From contig NZ_JBBNAD010000004.1 in the NCBI RefSeq assembly GCF_037996765.1, forward strand, positions 62,001 through 126,000: a stretch of DNA of 64,000 nt, in the 5' to 3' direction. Made by a program: the position numbers and the translations under genes. Each line of letters begins with the position of its first letter. Position 1 is the first letter of the stretch. Positions 45,108-53,339 of the stretch are shown here, one piece after another. The notes under the pieces are model-generated. The model saw only the letters and a list, made by a program, of their open reading frames with translations, had not been told where the DNA came from and did not search any database. The stretch is from Bdellovibrio sp. GT3. Its GTDB lineage: Bacteria > Bdellovibrionota > Bdellovibrionia > Bdellovibrionales > Bdellovibrionaceae.

Positions 45108-45129
45108 CAAAGGTGTGTCCGTACCTTTG
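45108..45129. repeat. Palindrome of the GGTACG/CGTACC family
   Basis: CAAAGGT and ACCTTTG (7-base arms) surround GTGTCCGT, and TCCGTACCT is shared with the element at 45019-45052. It lies 66 bases before the start of the glycine-rich secreted gene. Confidence 0.5.
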
Positions 45130-45194
45130 CCGATCTTGCCAAATGAGTCTTGTGTGATATGTAGGAGCCTTCAATAAATCTTTGGAGGTTCCGA

Positions 45195-45491
45195 ATGAAA
45201 AATCTTGGTTTGGCTTTGGTTGCGGCAGCTTTCTTGGCACCGTTCACAGCATCGGCATTCTATCAATCTCAAGCGTCTTTGGTTTCTGCAGTTCCGGCAG
45301 AAGGTTGCGATCCTCGTGAAGAATCTTACGAGTGCAGCGGTAATGGCGGTTCGTTTGATGGTGGCGGTTACGGTAACGGTGGTTACGAAGATGGCAGCCG
45401 TCAGGATAACGACGGTGGACACTACGATGGTGGTGGCTATGGAAGCGATACCGATGAAGACGGTGGCTACTACGGTGGTAACGGATACTAA
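45195..45491 (+). CDS. Secreted glycine/tyrosine/aspartate-rich protein
   Basis: A 98-residue protein with a signal peptide (LGLALVAAAFLAPFTASA). The mature part has two cysteines (EGCDPREESYECSG) and then about 50 residues built of GGY/GGxYG units with many Asp and Glu (DGGGYGNGGYEDG, DGGHYDGGGYG). It is low-complexity, acidic and probably unfolded, and could bind metal or surfaces. GGAGG lies upstream of the ATG. No family recognised. A terminator follows. Confidence 0.75.
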   Translation: MKNLGLALVAAAFLAPFTASAFYQSQASLVSAVPAEGCDPREESYECSGNGGSFDGGGYGNGGYEDGSRQDNDGGHYDGGGYGSDTDEDGGYYGGNGY

Positions 45492-45516
45492 TTCAATTTT
45501 GAAAAGTTGAAATAAG

Positions 45517-45547
45517 AAAAGGCAGCTCTAGGGCTGCCTTTTTTTTA
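45517..45547. terminator. Bidirectional intrinsic terminator
   Basis: Stem GGCAGC / GCTGCC extended by A:T pairs (AAAA / TTTT), 6-base loop, then a T tract, between the Gly-rich gene and the convergent YqjE-like gene. Confidence 0.87.
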
Positions 45548-45994
45548 TGGTCTGCGCTCGTCACGACGCTCTTTGCGTTCCTCGATGAAGTCCATCACGA
45601 GCAATGCAACAGCACTTTCCAGGGTTCCGGTGGCGCGCTTTTGATTTTGTTGCGTAGCTGGCTTTTGCTCAAACCCCAGACTCTTCATCCAAGTCTTGCT
45701 GCTCAGGGAATAAATCAAAACTCCCACGGCAACGACGGTCAGTACAAGGTAAACCATCATGCCACCAGAGACATGGAACTCTTCATTCTTATCCAGCTGA
45801 GAAGCGATCGATGCGATAAACAATGACAGCCCTACGCAACCCAGCGCCAGCGAACCAATCACCGCCACCAACAAAGTGGTGAGTGAACGCACGCGCATGG
45901 CCAGTTGTTGTGAGAAAGCCTCCGCTGGTTCTTTAATCAAACCTTTGGCGTTGCCCAACAAAAATGAAAGTAGAGGCAAAAGAAATTTCATCAT
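45545..45994 (-). CDS. Two-helix membrane protein, YqjE/DUF1469-like
   Basis: A 149-residue protein with a short amphipathic N-terminus, two membrane helices (VAVIGSLALGCVGLSLFIAS and GGMMVYLVLTVVAVGVLIYS) and a charged C-terminal tail (DFIEERKERRDERRP). Such proteins sit beside ElaB/YqjD-type genes in many proteobacteria, and the same order is seen here: the YqjD-like gene ends two bases upstream. Function is poorly known; partners bind ribosomes or membranes under stress. Assignment is by plan and context. Confidence 0.65.
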   Translation of the reverse strand: MMKFLLPLLSFLLGNAKGLIKEPAEAFSQQLAMRVRSLTTLLVAVIGSLALGCVGLSLFIASIASQLDKNEEFHVSGGMMVYLVLTVVAVGVLIYSLSSKTWMKSLGFEQKPATQQNQKRATGTLESAVALLVMDFIEERKERRDERRP

Positions 45995-45996
45995 GA

Positions 45997-46224
45997 TTAA
46001 TCATCCCTGCGATAAAAAAGACGAGCCAGCATAAATCCCGCAAGAGCTGCCACACCCACGGCCATCCACGGATGCTCCTTCACGGAACTTTCCATTGAGT
46101 TTTTCAGCTCCGTTATTTCAGCTTTTTGTTCATCGGAAATTTTGTCAGTCAAAGGGGACGCGGCTCCTTTGAGTTCTTCCAGAATTTGCTTTTTGATTTC
46201 GGCGATAAGTTGATCACGGTCCAT
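45997..46224 (-). CDS. ElaB/YqjD/DUF883-family protein
   Basis: A 75-residue protein with a helical N-terminal part (MDRDQLIAEIKKQILEELKG) and one C-terminal membrane helix in the typical block VKEHPWMAVGVAALAGFMLARLFYRRDD. In E. coli such tail-anchored proteins bind ribosomes and the inner membrane in stationary phase. It is followed two bases later by the YqjE-like gene, the usual partner. The ATG at 46224 has a GGAGAAAA upstream. Confidence 0.82.
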   Translation of the reverse strand: MDRDQLIAEIKKQILEELKGAASPLTDKISDEQKAEITELKNSMESSVKEHPWMAVGVAALAGFMLARLFYRRDD

Positions 46225-46298
46225 GGTGTTTTCTCCATGAACCTTATCGGCATAAAACGAGACAGGATTAACTTTTCCAGACTATCGACCAGTGGCGG

Positions 46299-49200
46299 CT
46301 ATTCGCTAACGGTTTCCCAGAATGGCAGCATTCCAAAGGTTAGGTTCGCACCACTAAAAACAACCATGGCTCCGTCAGCCATTATAACGGAAGAGGGAGC
46401 TTGGCAGGCTTCGGTAAGTGGAGTTCCAAAACTCCATTGATCTGTGTTTGGCTCGTAAAATCTGACACCCGAAACGGGTTCATTGCCAGAAGCACTTTCA
46501 TTGCCACCAGTAATGGCCACTTTTCCGCTAGGAAGCAGTTGTCCCGACATACTTGTTAAAGTCGTGTCCAAACTTGCAGCCGGCGACCAGGTGTCGTCAG
46601 CAGGATTGTATATCTCAGTAGATGCAAGGGCGGTGTTCGTGTTTATATCCGTTCCGCCGATCACAAAGATTTTTCCCGAAGGCAGCTTAACCACGACCGA
46701 ATTCATTCGAGCATAGGCGGGATTGGCCAAGGTGGACCAAGTTCCGCTGGAAATATCGTATTTTGAATTTCCATAGGGTCCAATAAAGATGACTTCGGTT
46801 TCACTGATTGTAAATGCAGTATCAAGAAGGGCAGGTGCAGAGCGCGGTGTTAGTGTGCTCCAACTGCCGTCAGCGGGATCATATACGTCGTTTTGCAGGA
46901 CTGGGCTGCTGCCAGAATCTAGGCCGCCTGAAATCAGCAGTTTTCCATTTGGCAGAACCAAAGTGGTATGGGCATAGCGACCTACAGGCATTGTTACGGG
47001 AGAGAAGGTGTTTAAATCTGGATCATAAATTTCAGCACTCGAAGAAGCGACGCCTCCAAGGGTGAAACTCATTCCTCCTGCGATAAAGACTTTACCGGAA
47101 GGTAGCAGCGTGGCGGTATGATAGACACGGTCATTCGCCATGTTCGGGCCCGCTGTCATGGTGTTCGTGTTTGAGTCGTAGATGGCAGTCGACTCTGTCA
47201 CGGCAGCGGCCTCTGCCAGAGGTTGTCCCCCGGTGAAAAGAATTTTTCCATTCTTCATTAATGTGGTGGTGTTGCCCACGCGTCCACCGAGTAATGGTGT
47301 GCTGCCAATCCACGCAACGCCTGTCAGTTGTCCTTCGATATAAGTTTCAGTAACGGCGCCCGTATAATCGGGATCTCCGCCCCCCGCGATCAGGATTCTG
47401 CCATCAGGAAGCTTCAGCAACGTTCCAAGGGAATGACCCGCTTCAATTGCAATTGGATCCACTGACCAGCTGTTGGTTGCCGGGTCATAAATTTCGCTGG
47501 CTTTTGCCGCAATAGAAGGGACAGTTAAATTGCTGACTCCACTGGTAACAAGAATTTTGCCACTTGGTAAACCGATGGCGCCATGGGCGCGTCTATTACC
47601 ACTTAGCGATGGCCCCGCCGACCATGTGTTGGCACTGACATTGTAAATTTCCGTGGTCGCAGTCATACTTCCAGTCGAAGCCCAGCCACCAGTCAGTAAG
47701 ACATTTCCCGAAGGTAAAACAGCCGCTGCTGCTTGATAGCGGCCCAATGCCATAGGGGCTTTGGTTGAAAAGGAGTTCGTGGATGGGTCATATGCCTGAA
47801 CAGTGGTAATGGATGTTACCGCGGCTGTAGTTAGTCCTCCAAGGATCAAAATCGTATTGTCTGACAAGGTAACCGACGGGAACTCTGAAACTGCTGTTGG
47901 CATATCCGGTCCATAGGTCCATTGATCAGTTGCCGGATCGAATATCTCAGTTTTTTCAGTTGGTGCGGAGGTCGTTGGGTGTGCAGCGCCGCCGATTATT
48001 ATAACTTTTCCGTTAGGTAGCAGGTGGGAAGAGTGACCCGCGCGTGGGACCGCAATCGAGGGACCCGCAGACCAGGAATTGGATGCAGGATTATAAATTG
48101 CTGTCGTTGCCGTTCTTGCAAAAGTTCCGTCGAGCCCACCAGCAACCAAAACTCGTCCATCATTTAGAACGGTGGCTTGGGAAAATAAACGAGGTGTGGG
48201 TAGCGCGGGGCCCGCCGACCACAACCCAGTGGCTGGATCAAAAATTTCTGTGGAATCCAAAGCCGTATTCGTTGAAGACGTTTGAGAGAGTCCTCCGGCT
48301 ACAAGTACCTTCCCATTCTTCAGAAGTGCGGTGGCGTGCAGGGCTCGATCTTTTATTAAGTTGCCTTGGCGTCTCCAGGTGAACTTACTCATGTCAATTT
48401 TTTCAGCCATAGTGACCGGAGAGCTGGTGCCGGTCGCACCATTTAGCAACACTAGATAATCACCGGAAACATTGGCGGTATGTAAACCGCGGACTCCGTT
48501 TTTTAAAGTTCCCAGCGTCGACCATGAACCCAGAGTTGCGTCAGGAGTATAAATTAAGGAATCATCGAGCGCCGTGTTGCCACTGCTATCGGCGAAGCCG
48601 CCTGTGACCACCAGAACTCCATTTACTAAAGTTGCCGTGTGTCCCCATCTTGCCGTCGGCAGTAAAGTAGCGAAATATAACGCCGCTGGATCAGCGGGAT
48701 TGATGATGTTAACAATATCTGTAGGTCCCGCACTTCCTATGCCTCCCACTATGGCAACGCGCCCATTTTTCAACAATGTCGCAGTCAGATCATTGCGACC
48801 CACTGAAAGAATGGGTGTCGCTATTCCCATTTCCAGTGATGGAATTGCCGGAGGGGTGCTTGGATTAAAAATCTCACTCGCCGTCAGATAACCTGATTGT
48901 GATGATCCACCTATAATTAATACTTTGCCGTTTGGCATAAGTACGGCTGCATGTCGTGTACGCTCCGCTGGTAAATTGACACCCGCAGGACTCCAGGAGT
49001 TTGTCGTCGGATCATAGATCTCCAGCGAAGCAGTATAAGTCGTATTGCCAATTTCCCCGCCCGCGACCAGCACTCGACCGTCCGGTAGAAGGGTGGCCGT
49101 GTGATTCGCGCGAGCCACCGACATCGAGTTAGCTGAACTCCATGAGTTTGTTGTGGGATCATACAATTCTGCAGACGCACGGTAGGCGGTATCATTCATG

Positions 49201-49583
49201 CCACCCACAACCAGTACTTTGCCGCTGGAAAGCAGGGTGGATGTGTGGCGGGATCGTGCCTCTGTCAATGCTGGAGCTTCCGACCAGCGTGAAGTCACGG
49301 GATTAAAAACTTCTACGCCATTCAGTGCGGGACGAGGTCCGTTCAAAACCGTACCTCCAACCACAAGGATGCGCCCATCAGTTAATGTGGTTGCGGTATT
49401 TCGTACTCTACGAACATTGGGGTAAAGAGAGCGAGATGCTTGGGAGGAATAAATACCTGGGCTTCCCAGTGAAGGCAGTTGGTCTATCTCATAAAATGAG
49501 AGATCAAGAGTACATCCTGTGAGTGTCCCCACAAATGCTATGAAAGCAAAAATGTTCCGAATCCAATGTGCCCACACGTTCAT
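46299..49583 (-). CDS. Giant kelch-repeat lipoprotein
   Basis: A 1094-residue lipoprotein (lipobox GTLTGC near residue 25). Nearly the whole mature protein is kelch repeats of about 48 residues. Each has the pattern (D/N/S)GK(V/I)L(V/I)xGG, then ...YDP.tnsWs and (R)..H(T/S)(A/S)tLL. I count 21 repeats, including some degenerate ones such as SGDYLVLLNGA and SETEVIFIGP. Twenty-one would make three seven-bladed propellers, though other splits are possible. Kelch propellers bind proteins or glycans, so an outer-surface adhesion or recognition role is plausible. Confidence 0.9.
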   Translation of the reverse strand: MNVWAHWIRNIFAFIAFVGTLTGCTLDLSFYEIDQLPSLGSPGIYSSQASRSLYPNVRRVRNTATTLTDGRILVVGGTVLNGPRPALNGVEVFNPVTSRWSEAPALTEARSRHTSTLLSSGKVLVVGGMNDTAYRASAELYDPTTNSWSSANSMSVARANHTATLLPDGRVLVAGGEIGNTTYTASLEIYDPTTNSWSPAGVNLPAERTRHAAVLMPNGKVLIIGGSSQSGYLTASEIFNPSTPPAIPSLEMGIATPILSVGRNDLTATLLKNGRVAIVGGIGSAGPTDIVNIINPADPAALYFATLLPTARWGHTATLVNGVLVVTGGFADSSGNTALDDSLIYTPDATLGSWSTLGTLKNGVRGLHTANVSGDYLVLLNGATGTSSPVTMAEKIDMSKFTWRRQGNLIKDRALHATALLKNGKVLVAGGLSQTSSTNTALDSTEIFDPATGLWSAGPALPTPRLFSQATVLNDGRVLVAGGLDGTFARTATTAIYNPASNSWSAGPSIAVPRAGHSSHLLPNGKVIIIGGAAHPTTSAPTEKTEIFDPATDQWTYGPDMPTAVSEFPSVTLSDNTILILGGLTTAAVTSITTVQAYDPSTNSFSTKAPMALGRYQAAAAVLPSGNVLLTGGWASTGSMTATTEIYNVSANTWSAGPSLSGNRRAHGAIGLPSGKILVTSGVSNLTVPSIAAKASEIYDPATNSWSVDPIAIEAGHSLGTLLKLPDGRILIAGGGDPDYTGAVTETYIEGQLTGVAWIGSTPLLGGRVGNTTTLMKNGKILFTGGQPLAEAAAVTESTAIYDSNTNTMTAGPNMANDRVYHTATLLPSGKVFIAGGMSFTLGGVASSSAEIYDPDLNTFSPVTMPVGRYAHTTLVLPNGKLLISGGLDSGSSPVLQNDVYDPADGSWSTLTPRSAPALLDTAFTISETEVIFIGPYGNSKYDISSGTWSTLANPAYARMNSVVVKLPSGKIFVIGGTDINTNTALASTEIYNPADDTWSPAASLDTTLTSMSGQLLPSGKVAITGGNESASGNEPVSGVRFYEPNTDQWSFGTPLTEACQAPSSVIMADGAMVVFSGANLTFGMLPFWETVSE

Positions 49584-49660
49584 ATGAATACTTATCGGCT
49601 AATTTGAAGAAATTTTTGAATCCAAAGTTTGCTTTCGTGTTCTGTGAGCACAGTGAAGTT

Positions 49661-49677
49661 TGTCTCATATTGAGTCA
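49661..49677. promoter_or_regulatory. Near match to the TGTCTC-N5-GAGAC motif
   Basis: TGTCTCATATTGAGTCA lies in the gap between the kelch lipoprotein gene and the outer-membrane remnant. It agrees with the two other sites except for an AC/TC exchange in the right arm. Confidence 0.3.
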
Positions 49678-49764
49678 GCAGTCGTTCCGGATTTAGGTCC
49701 AGCGATGCTTTATTCGTTTCAATAAAAACAAATATAAATTTATTTATAGGAATCAGGAGAAGAC

Positions 49765-50134
49765 ATGAAATTGATTTTCGCGTTCGCGGTATTTTTGACG
49801 AGTTTCCTCGACGAGTATTCAAGCCAGTTCCAAATACCAGGTGCAAAACTTTTATGCGGGCACTGCATACCGTTGGGAAATCTTTTATATTCCATTGGCC
49901 TTGAACTACAACATTGTTTATTTCCAGCCAGCGCCACTTACTTTCGGAAGTATTGAAGCAAAGAATGGAATTGGTGCGCATCTTGGCGTCGGATGGTTTA
50001 TCAATGATCATTTTGCTTTGGAGTTTATTGGGCGTTCAGCAATGACGGAACTGAACCTGACCAACTCCACAGGCACCTCCAAAAACAAAGGAACAATCGC
50101 CTCGACATCACTTTTGTTGAGATACGACTATTAG
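49765..50134 (+). pseudogene. Frameshifted outer-membrane protein remnant
   Basis: A ribosome-binding site (CAGGAG) and ATG at 49765 open a signal-peptide-like start MKLIFAFAVFLTSF. The frame then turns into unlike sequence. A second frame, open from 49799, encodes QVQNFYAGTAYRWEIFYIP, then LALNYNIVYF, GIGAHLGVGWFINDHFALEF and the C-terminal strand STSLLLRYDY. These are typical outer-membrane barrel strands ending in an aromatic residue. Joining the two requires a frame change near 49797-49800, and the product is only about 120 residues, so an internal deletion is also likely. It could instead be a sequencing error. Confidence 0.6.
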
Positions 50135-50150
50135 AAGTTTCATAAAGCGA

Positions 50151-50192
50151 TCACCTTCTGGTCACCCATTTTGGGAATCAGAACCAGGGTGA
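50151..50192. other. Nested intergenic hairpin
   Basis: TCACC/GGTGA and CTGGT/ACCAG form a stem with a TT bulge; inside it CCCA and TGGG form a second short stem. It lies between the barrel remnant and the CAP lipoprotein gene. It has no T tract and its role is unknown. Confidence 0.35.
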
Positions 50193-50246
50193 GAATGCGA
50201 GCGGAATCTTTCACGTAAAAGAGGATTCCGCAGCTATGCTTAAAGA

Positions 50247-50798
50247 ATGAAGCTGCAAATCACGTTGCTAATTATAGCTTTGATAAGTCTTACAGCCTGC
50301 GGGAATGGTGGTCTCAGTGCCGCCAGTTCAGCGGGTGTCAATGAAGGCAGTTCCAACCAAGGCAGTGGAAGTGGTGGAACCGTCATCGGGGAAACTCCGC
50401 CGGCTGGCAGCGATGGCTGCTATGGGATGGATGCCAATACCTGCCTGGTTTTTAAAGCCACCAACACTCAGCGTGTCGCCAATGGACTGGCCGCCCTGGC
50501 ATATTGTCAGGCGTGCACACAAATGGCCTATGAGCAAAGCAAGGACATGAGTGATAGGGGTTATTTTGATCACACACGACCGGATGAGGCATTTTATAGT
50601 CGCTGCACGCGATTTGGACTGGCTTCGGGGTGCGGTGAAAACATCGCGCAGGGCTACTCTGCTTCACAGGTCGTGCAAGGCTGGATGGAAAGCCCTGGTC
50701 ACCGCGCCAATATCTTAAATCAATCCTATCGCTCATTCGGAGTAGGTTTATATAGCGGATTCTCGACGCAGGTATTCTATACGGGAACGAATCGCTAA
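50247..50798 (+). CDS. CAP/SCP-domain lipoprotein
   Basis: A 183-residue lipoprotein (lipobox SLTACG, Cys18) with a Gly/Ser-rich linker to about 57 and a CAP domain. The domain's conserved blocks are visible: NTQRVANGLAALAYC, YFDHTRP, CGENIAQGY and GWMESPGHRANILN. The last contains the Gly-His-Arg-Asn core, and the His/Glu cluster is complete. Bacterial CAP proteins are extracellular and of varied or unknown action. Its stop overlaps the convergent transporter gene's stop by 4 bases (50795-50798). Confidence 0.9.
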   Translation: MKLQITLLIIALISLTACGNGGLSAASSAGVNEGSSNQGSGSGGTVIGETPPAGSDGCYGMDANTCLVFKATNTQRVANGLAALAYCQACTQMAYEQSKDMSDRGYFDHTRPDEAFYSRCTRFGLASGCGENIAQGYSASQVVQGWMESPGHRANILNQSYRSFGVGLYSGFSTQVFYTGTNR

Positions 50799-51628
50799 GC
50801 CCAATTAAGCCGTTTGCTGAAATTGGATATGAATGCAAAGACGATAAAGAATAATGTCTGGATAATCACGATGAATGGGGCAGTGTCAGCATCGAAATGA
50901 TAGCTCAGCAAAGTCCCCAGCAAGCACGAAACCACCGAGACCATCACGGCAACGATCATCATTCGATCCAGGGTGCGGCAAACCAAAAATGCCGAAGCCC
51001 CCGGAGCAATTAGCATCGCTACTACCAGAATGATGCCTGCGGTTTTTAGCGCGGAAACAATTGTCAGCGACAGGAGTGCCAGCAGGCCAAAGTGAATCCA
51101 TTTCACTCGCAATCCGGAAGTCTGTGCATGAGTGGGATCAAAACAGTAAAGTTCGAACTCACGACGTTTAATAATCAAAATCAAAGCACTGCTAAGGCCA
51201 ATTATACAAGACTCCATCAGCTCGGAATAACTCGTGCCTAAGACATTTCCAAACAGCACGTGCATAAGGTGAATGTCGGTTTCGATCTTGGTCAACATCA
51301 CAAGCCCTAAGGCAAACATACCCGAAAAGACAATTCCTAAAATAGCATCCTCTTTGATGCGACTGTTGGCTTTGATAAACCCAGTGCCGAACGCACAAAC
51401 CAATCCCGCGCCAAACGCACCGACGCCCAATGGGATTCCAAATAAGTAGGACAAAGCCAGGCCTGGCAGAACGGCATGGGAGACAGCATCGCCCATCAGC
51501 GACCAGCCTTTAAGAATCAGGAAGCATGAAAAGACTGCGCAAGAAATGCCGATGATGATAGCACTGGCCAGGGCGCGAACCATAAATTCATGTTGTAGCG
51601 GCTCCATGATAAAACTCATCAAGGTCAT
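50795..51628 (-). CDS. Metal ABC transporter permease (second of two)
   Basis: A 277-residue permease of the ABC-3 (ZnuB/SitD) family with about eight membrane helices and the conserved FLILKGWSLMGDAVSHAVLPGLALSYL. It is paralogous to the permease upstream, whose stop overlaps its start by 4 bases. Together they would form the heterodimeric channel. It is the last gene of the four-gene operon. Confidence 0.93.
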   Translation of the reverse strand: MTLMSFIMEPLQHEFMVRALASAIIIGISCAVFSCFLILKGWSLMGDAVSHAVLPGLALSYLFGIPLGVGAFGAGLVCAFGTGFIKANSRIKEDAILGIVFSGMFALGLVMLTKIETDIHLMHVLFGNVLGTSYSELMESCIIGLSSALILIIKRREFELYCFDPTHAQTSGLRVKWIHFGLLALLSLTIVSALKTAGIILVVAMLIAPGASAFLVCRTLDRMMIVAVMVSVVSCLLGTLLSYHFDADTAPFIVIIQTLFFIVFAFISNFSKRLNWA

Positions 51629-52479
51629 GGTGTGGCCTCTTTACGAAGAGTTCTTCTTTTCGCCAGCAACCCATGTTTGGGAGCAAAGACGAATAACACC
51701 AAAAACAATAACGTCTGCAAAGTGACTATCAAGCCGCCCGGAGAAGCATTTAAGAAGTAACTTAAATAGACTCCAACCATGCTGGTGACAGTGCCAAAGG
51801 CAATAGACAGTGGCACCAGAACACGGAAGCGATCCGTTAACAGGTAAGCAGTGGAACCCGGCGTGACAACCATCGCGATTACCAAGCAGGCGCCTACAGT
51901 TTGCAGTGAAGAAACCGTGGCAGCACTTAAAAGAACAAAGAAAAGAATTTTCAGAAAGTTTACGGGCAGTCCCACGGTGCGCGCGTGAACTTCATCAAAA
52001 AAGACGGCCCAAAGATCTCGCCACTTGGCGATCAGGATCACCAGAGTGATAACGGCCATTATAACCACTTGATTGCGGTCTTCCGGGGAGATGGCCAGGA
52101 TATTCCCCAGAACGATGGTTTGAATGCTGACCGCCGTGGGCTTCAAAGAAGCAATCAGCAGTCCCAACGCAAAGAAAGAACTGAAAATCAAACCGATCAC
52201 GGCGTCTTCACGCAACTTTGTTTTCTTGCGCACAACACTCATGCTTAAAGCTGCCAGAATCCCCGCAAAGAAAGCGCCAGCTGAATAGGGCAAGGACAGT
52301 AAGTAAGCCAGCGCGACTCCAGGAACAATGGAATGCGCCAAGGCATCGCCCATCAAGGACCAGCCTTTAAGCATCAAATATGCTGAAAGAAATGAACAAA
52401 CGGCTCCAACCAATCCGCAGACCCAAATGGCATTGACCATGTAGTGGTAAGAAAAAGGTTCAAGCAGCAATGCCATCAT
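51625..52479 (-). CDS. Metal ABC transporter permease (first of two)
   Basis: A 284-residue ABC-3 permease with about eight helices and the block AYLMLKGWSLMGDALAHSIVPGVALAYLL. The C-terminus ends in a basic tail (KHGLLAKRRTLRKEATP). It overlaps the ATPase gene at its start and the next permease at its end by 4 bases each, so the operon is translationally coupled. Its neighbours identify it as a SitC-like subunit. Confidence 0.93.
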   Translation of the reverse strand: MMALLLEPFSYHYMVNAIWVCGLVGAVCSFLSAYLMLKGWSLMGDALAHSIVPGVALAYLLSLPYSAGAFFAGILAALSMSVVRKKTKLREDAVIGLIFSSFFALGLLIASLKPTAVSIQTIVLGNILAISPEDRNQVVIMAVITLVILIAKWRDLWAVFFDEVHARTVGLPVNFLKILFFVLLSAATVSSLQTVGACLVIAMVVTPGSTAYLLTDRFRVLVPLSIAFGTVTSMVGVYLSYFLNASPGGLIVTLQTLLFLVLFVFAPKHGLLAKRRTLRKEATP

Positions 52480-53339
52480 TCTTCGTCCTGATTTTTTTTG
52501 ACGATTTCAGGATGGGATTTATCTCCGTACAAAACCAGTGCGCCCTCGTCGTCAGTCAGCACCGTGACAGTGCGTGGATCTGCATCGGTATGAAGGTCGG
52601 AACCTTGCAGATGCAGGTGGCGCAGCATTCCCCCGAAGGCGATGGCTAAGTTTTCCTGAGTAAAGCTGGTGCGTATAGGTCCGCTGGAAACAATGGATTT
52701 ATTCAATAGCACCGCATGAGTGCAAAAGTCGGGAACACTGCCCAGATTGTGGGTGGAGACCAAAATCAAACGTCCATCTTTAGCCAGGGATTTGAACAGC
52801 TCCATCAACGAGTGTTCAGTTTTAACATCAACTCCGGTGAAAGGTTCATCAAGCAGGACAATGCGACTGTCCTGAGCCAAGGCGCGGGCGACGAACACGC
52901 GCTTTTTCTGGCCGCCACTCAGTTCACCGATCTGTCTTTTTCTAAGCTCGCTCAAGCCCACGCGTTGCAAGGCCTGATCCACAGCTTCGTGATCTTTCCT
53001 GGTCGCGATACGGAAAAATCCCATGTAACCATAGCGGCCCATCATCACGACATCTTCAACCAGAATCGGGAAGCTCCAGTCGACCTCTTCGCTTTGTGGA
53101 ACGTAGGCGACTTGGTTTTTTTTAAGAGCCTCATGCACTTCCAGTCCATTTAGCAAAACAGTTCCGCTGGTGGGTTTAATGCCACCCGTAAGAGTTTTAA
53201 AAACAGTGGATTTGCCAGCACCATTGACTCCCACCAAGGCACAGATGTTCCCGGTCTCCAGATCAAGATTGATATTCGCCAGAGCTTTATGTCCGTTGCT
53301 ATAGATGACATCCAGGCCCTTAATGTGCAGTGCCTTCAT
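52476..53339 (-). CDS. Metal ABC transporter ATP-binding protein
   Basis: A 287-residue ATPase. Walker A is GVNGAGKSTVFK, the signature is LSGGQKKRVFVARAL, and Walker B is IVLLDEPFTGVD, with the switch His in STHNL. The Q loop is VAYVPQSEEVDW. After about 240 residues a C-terminal acidic extension appears (HTDADPRTVTVLTDDEGALVLYG) that could act in regulation. Overlaps of 4 bases with both neighbours fix it in the operon. Confidence 0.95.
   Translation of the reverse strand: MKALHIKGLDVIYSNGHKALANINLDLETGNICALVGVNGAGKSTVFKTLTGGIKPTSGTVLLNGLEVHEALKKNQVAYVPQSEEVDWSFPILVEDVVMMGRYGYMGFFRIATRKDHEAVDQALQRVGLSELRKRQIGELSGGQKKRVFVARALAQDSRIVLLDEPFTGVDVKTEHSLMELFKSLAKDGRLILVSTHNLGSVPDFCTHAVLLNKSIVSSGPIRTSFTQENLAIAFGGMLRHLHLQGSDLHTDADPRTVTVLTDDEGALVLYGDKSHPEIVKKNQDEE

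Noticed and set aside
49592-50011. A 139-codon frame on the minus strand opposite the barrel remnant
   Set aside because: The plus strand has a ribosome-binding site, signal peptide and barrel strands, while this frame has no recognisable features.
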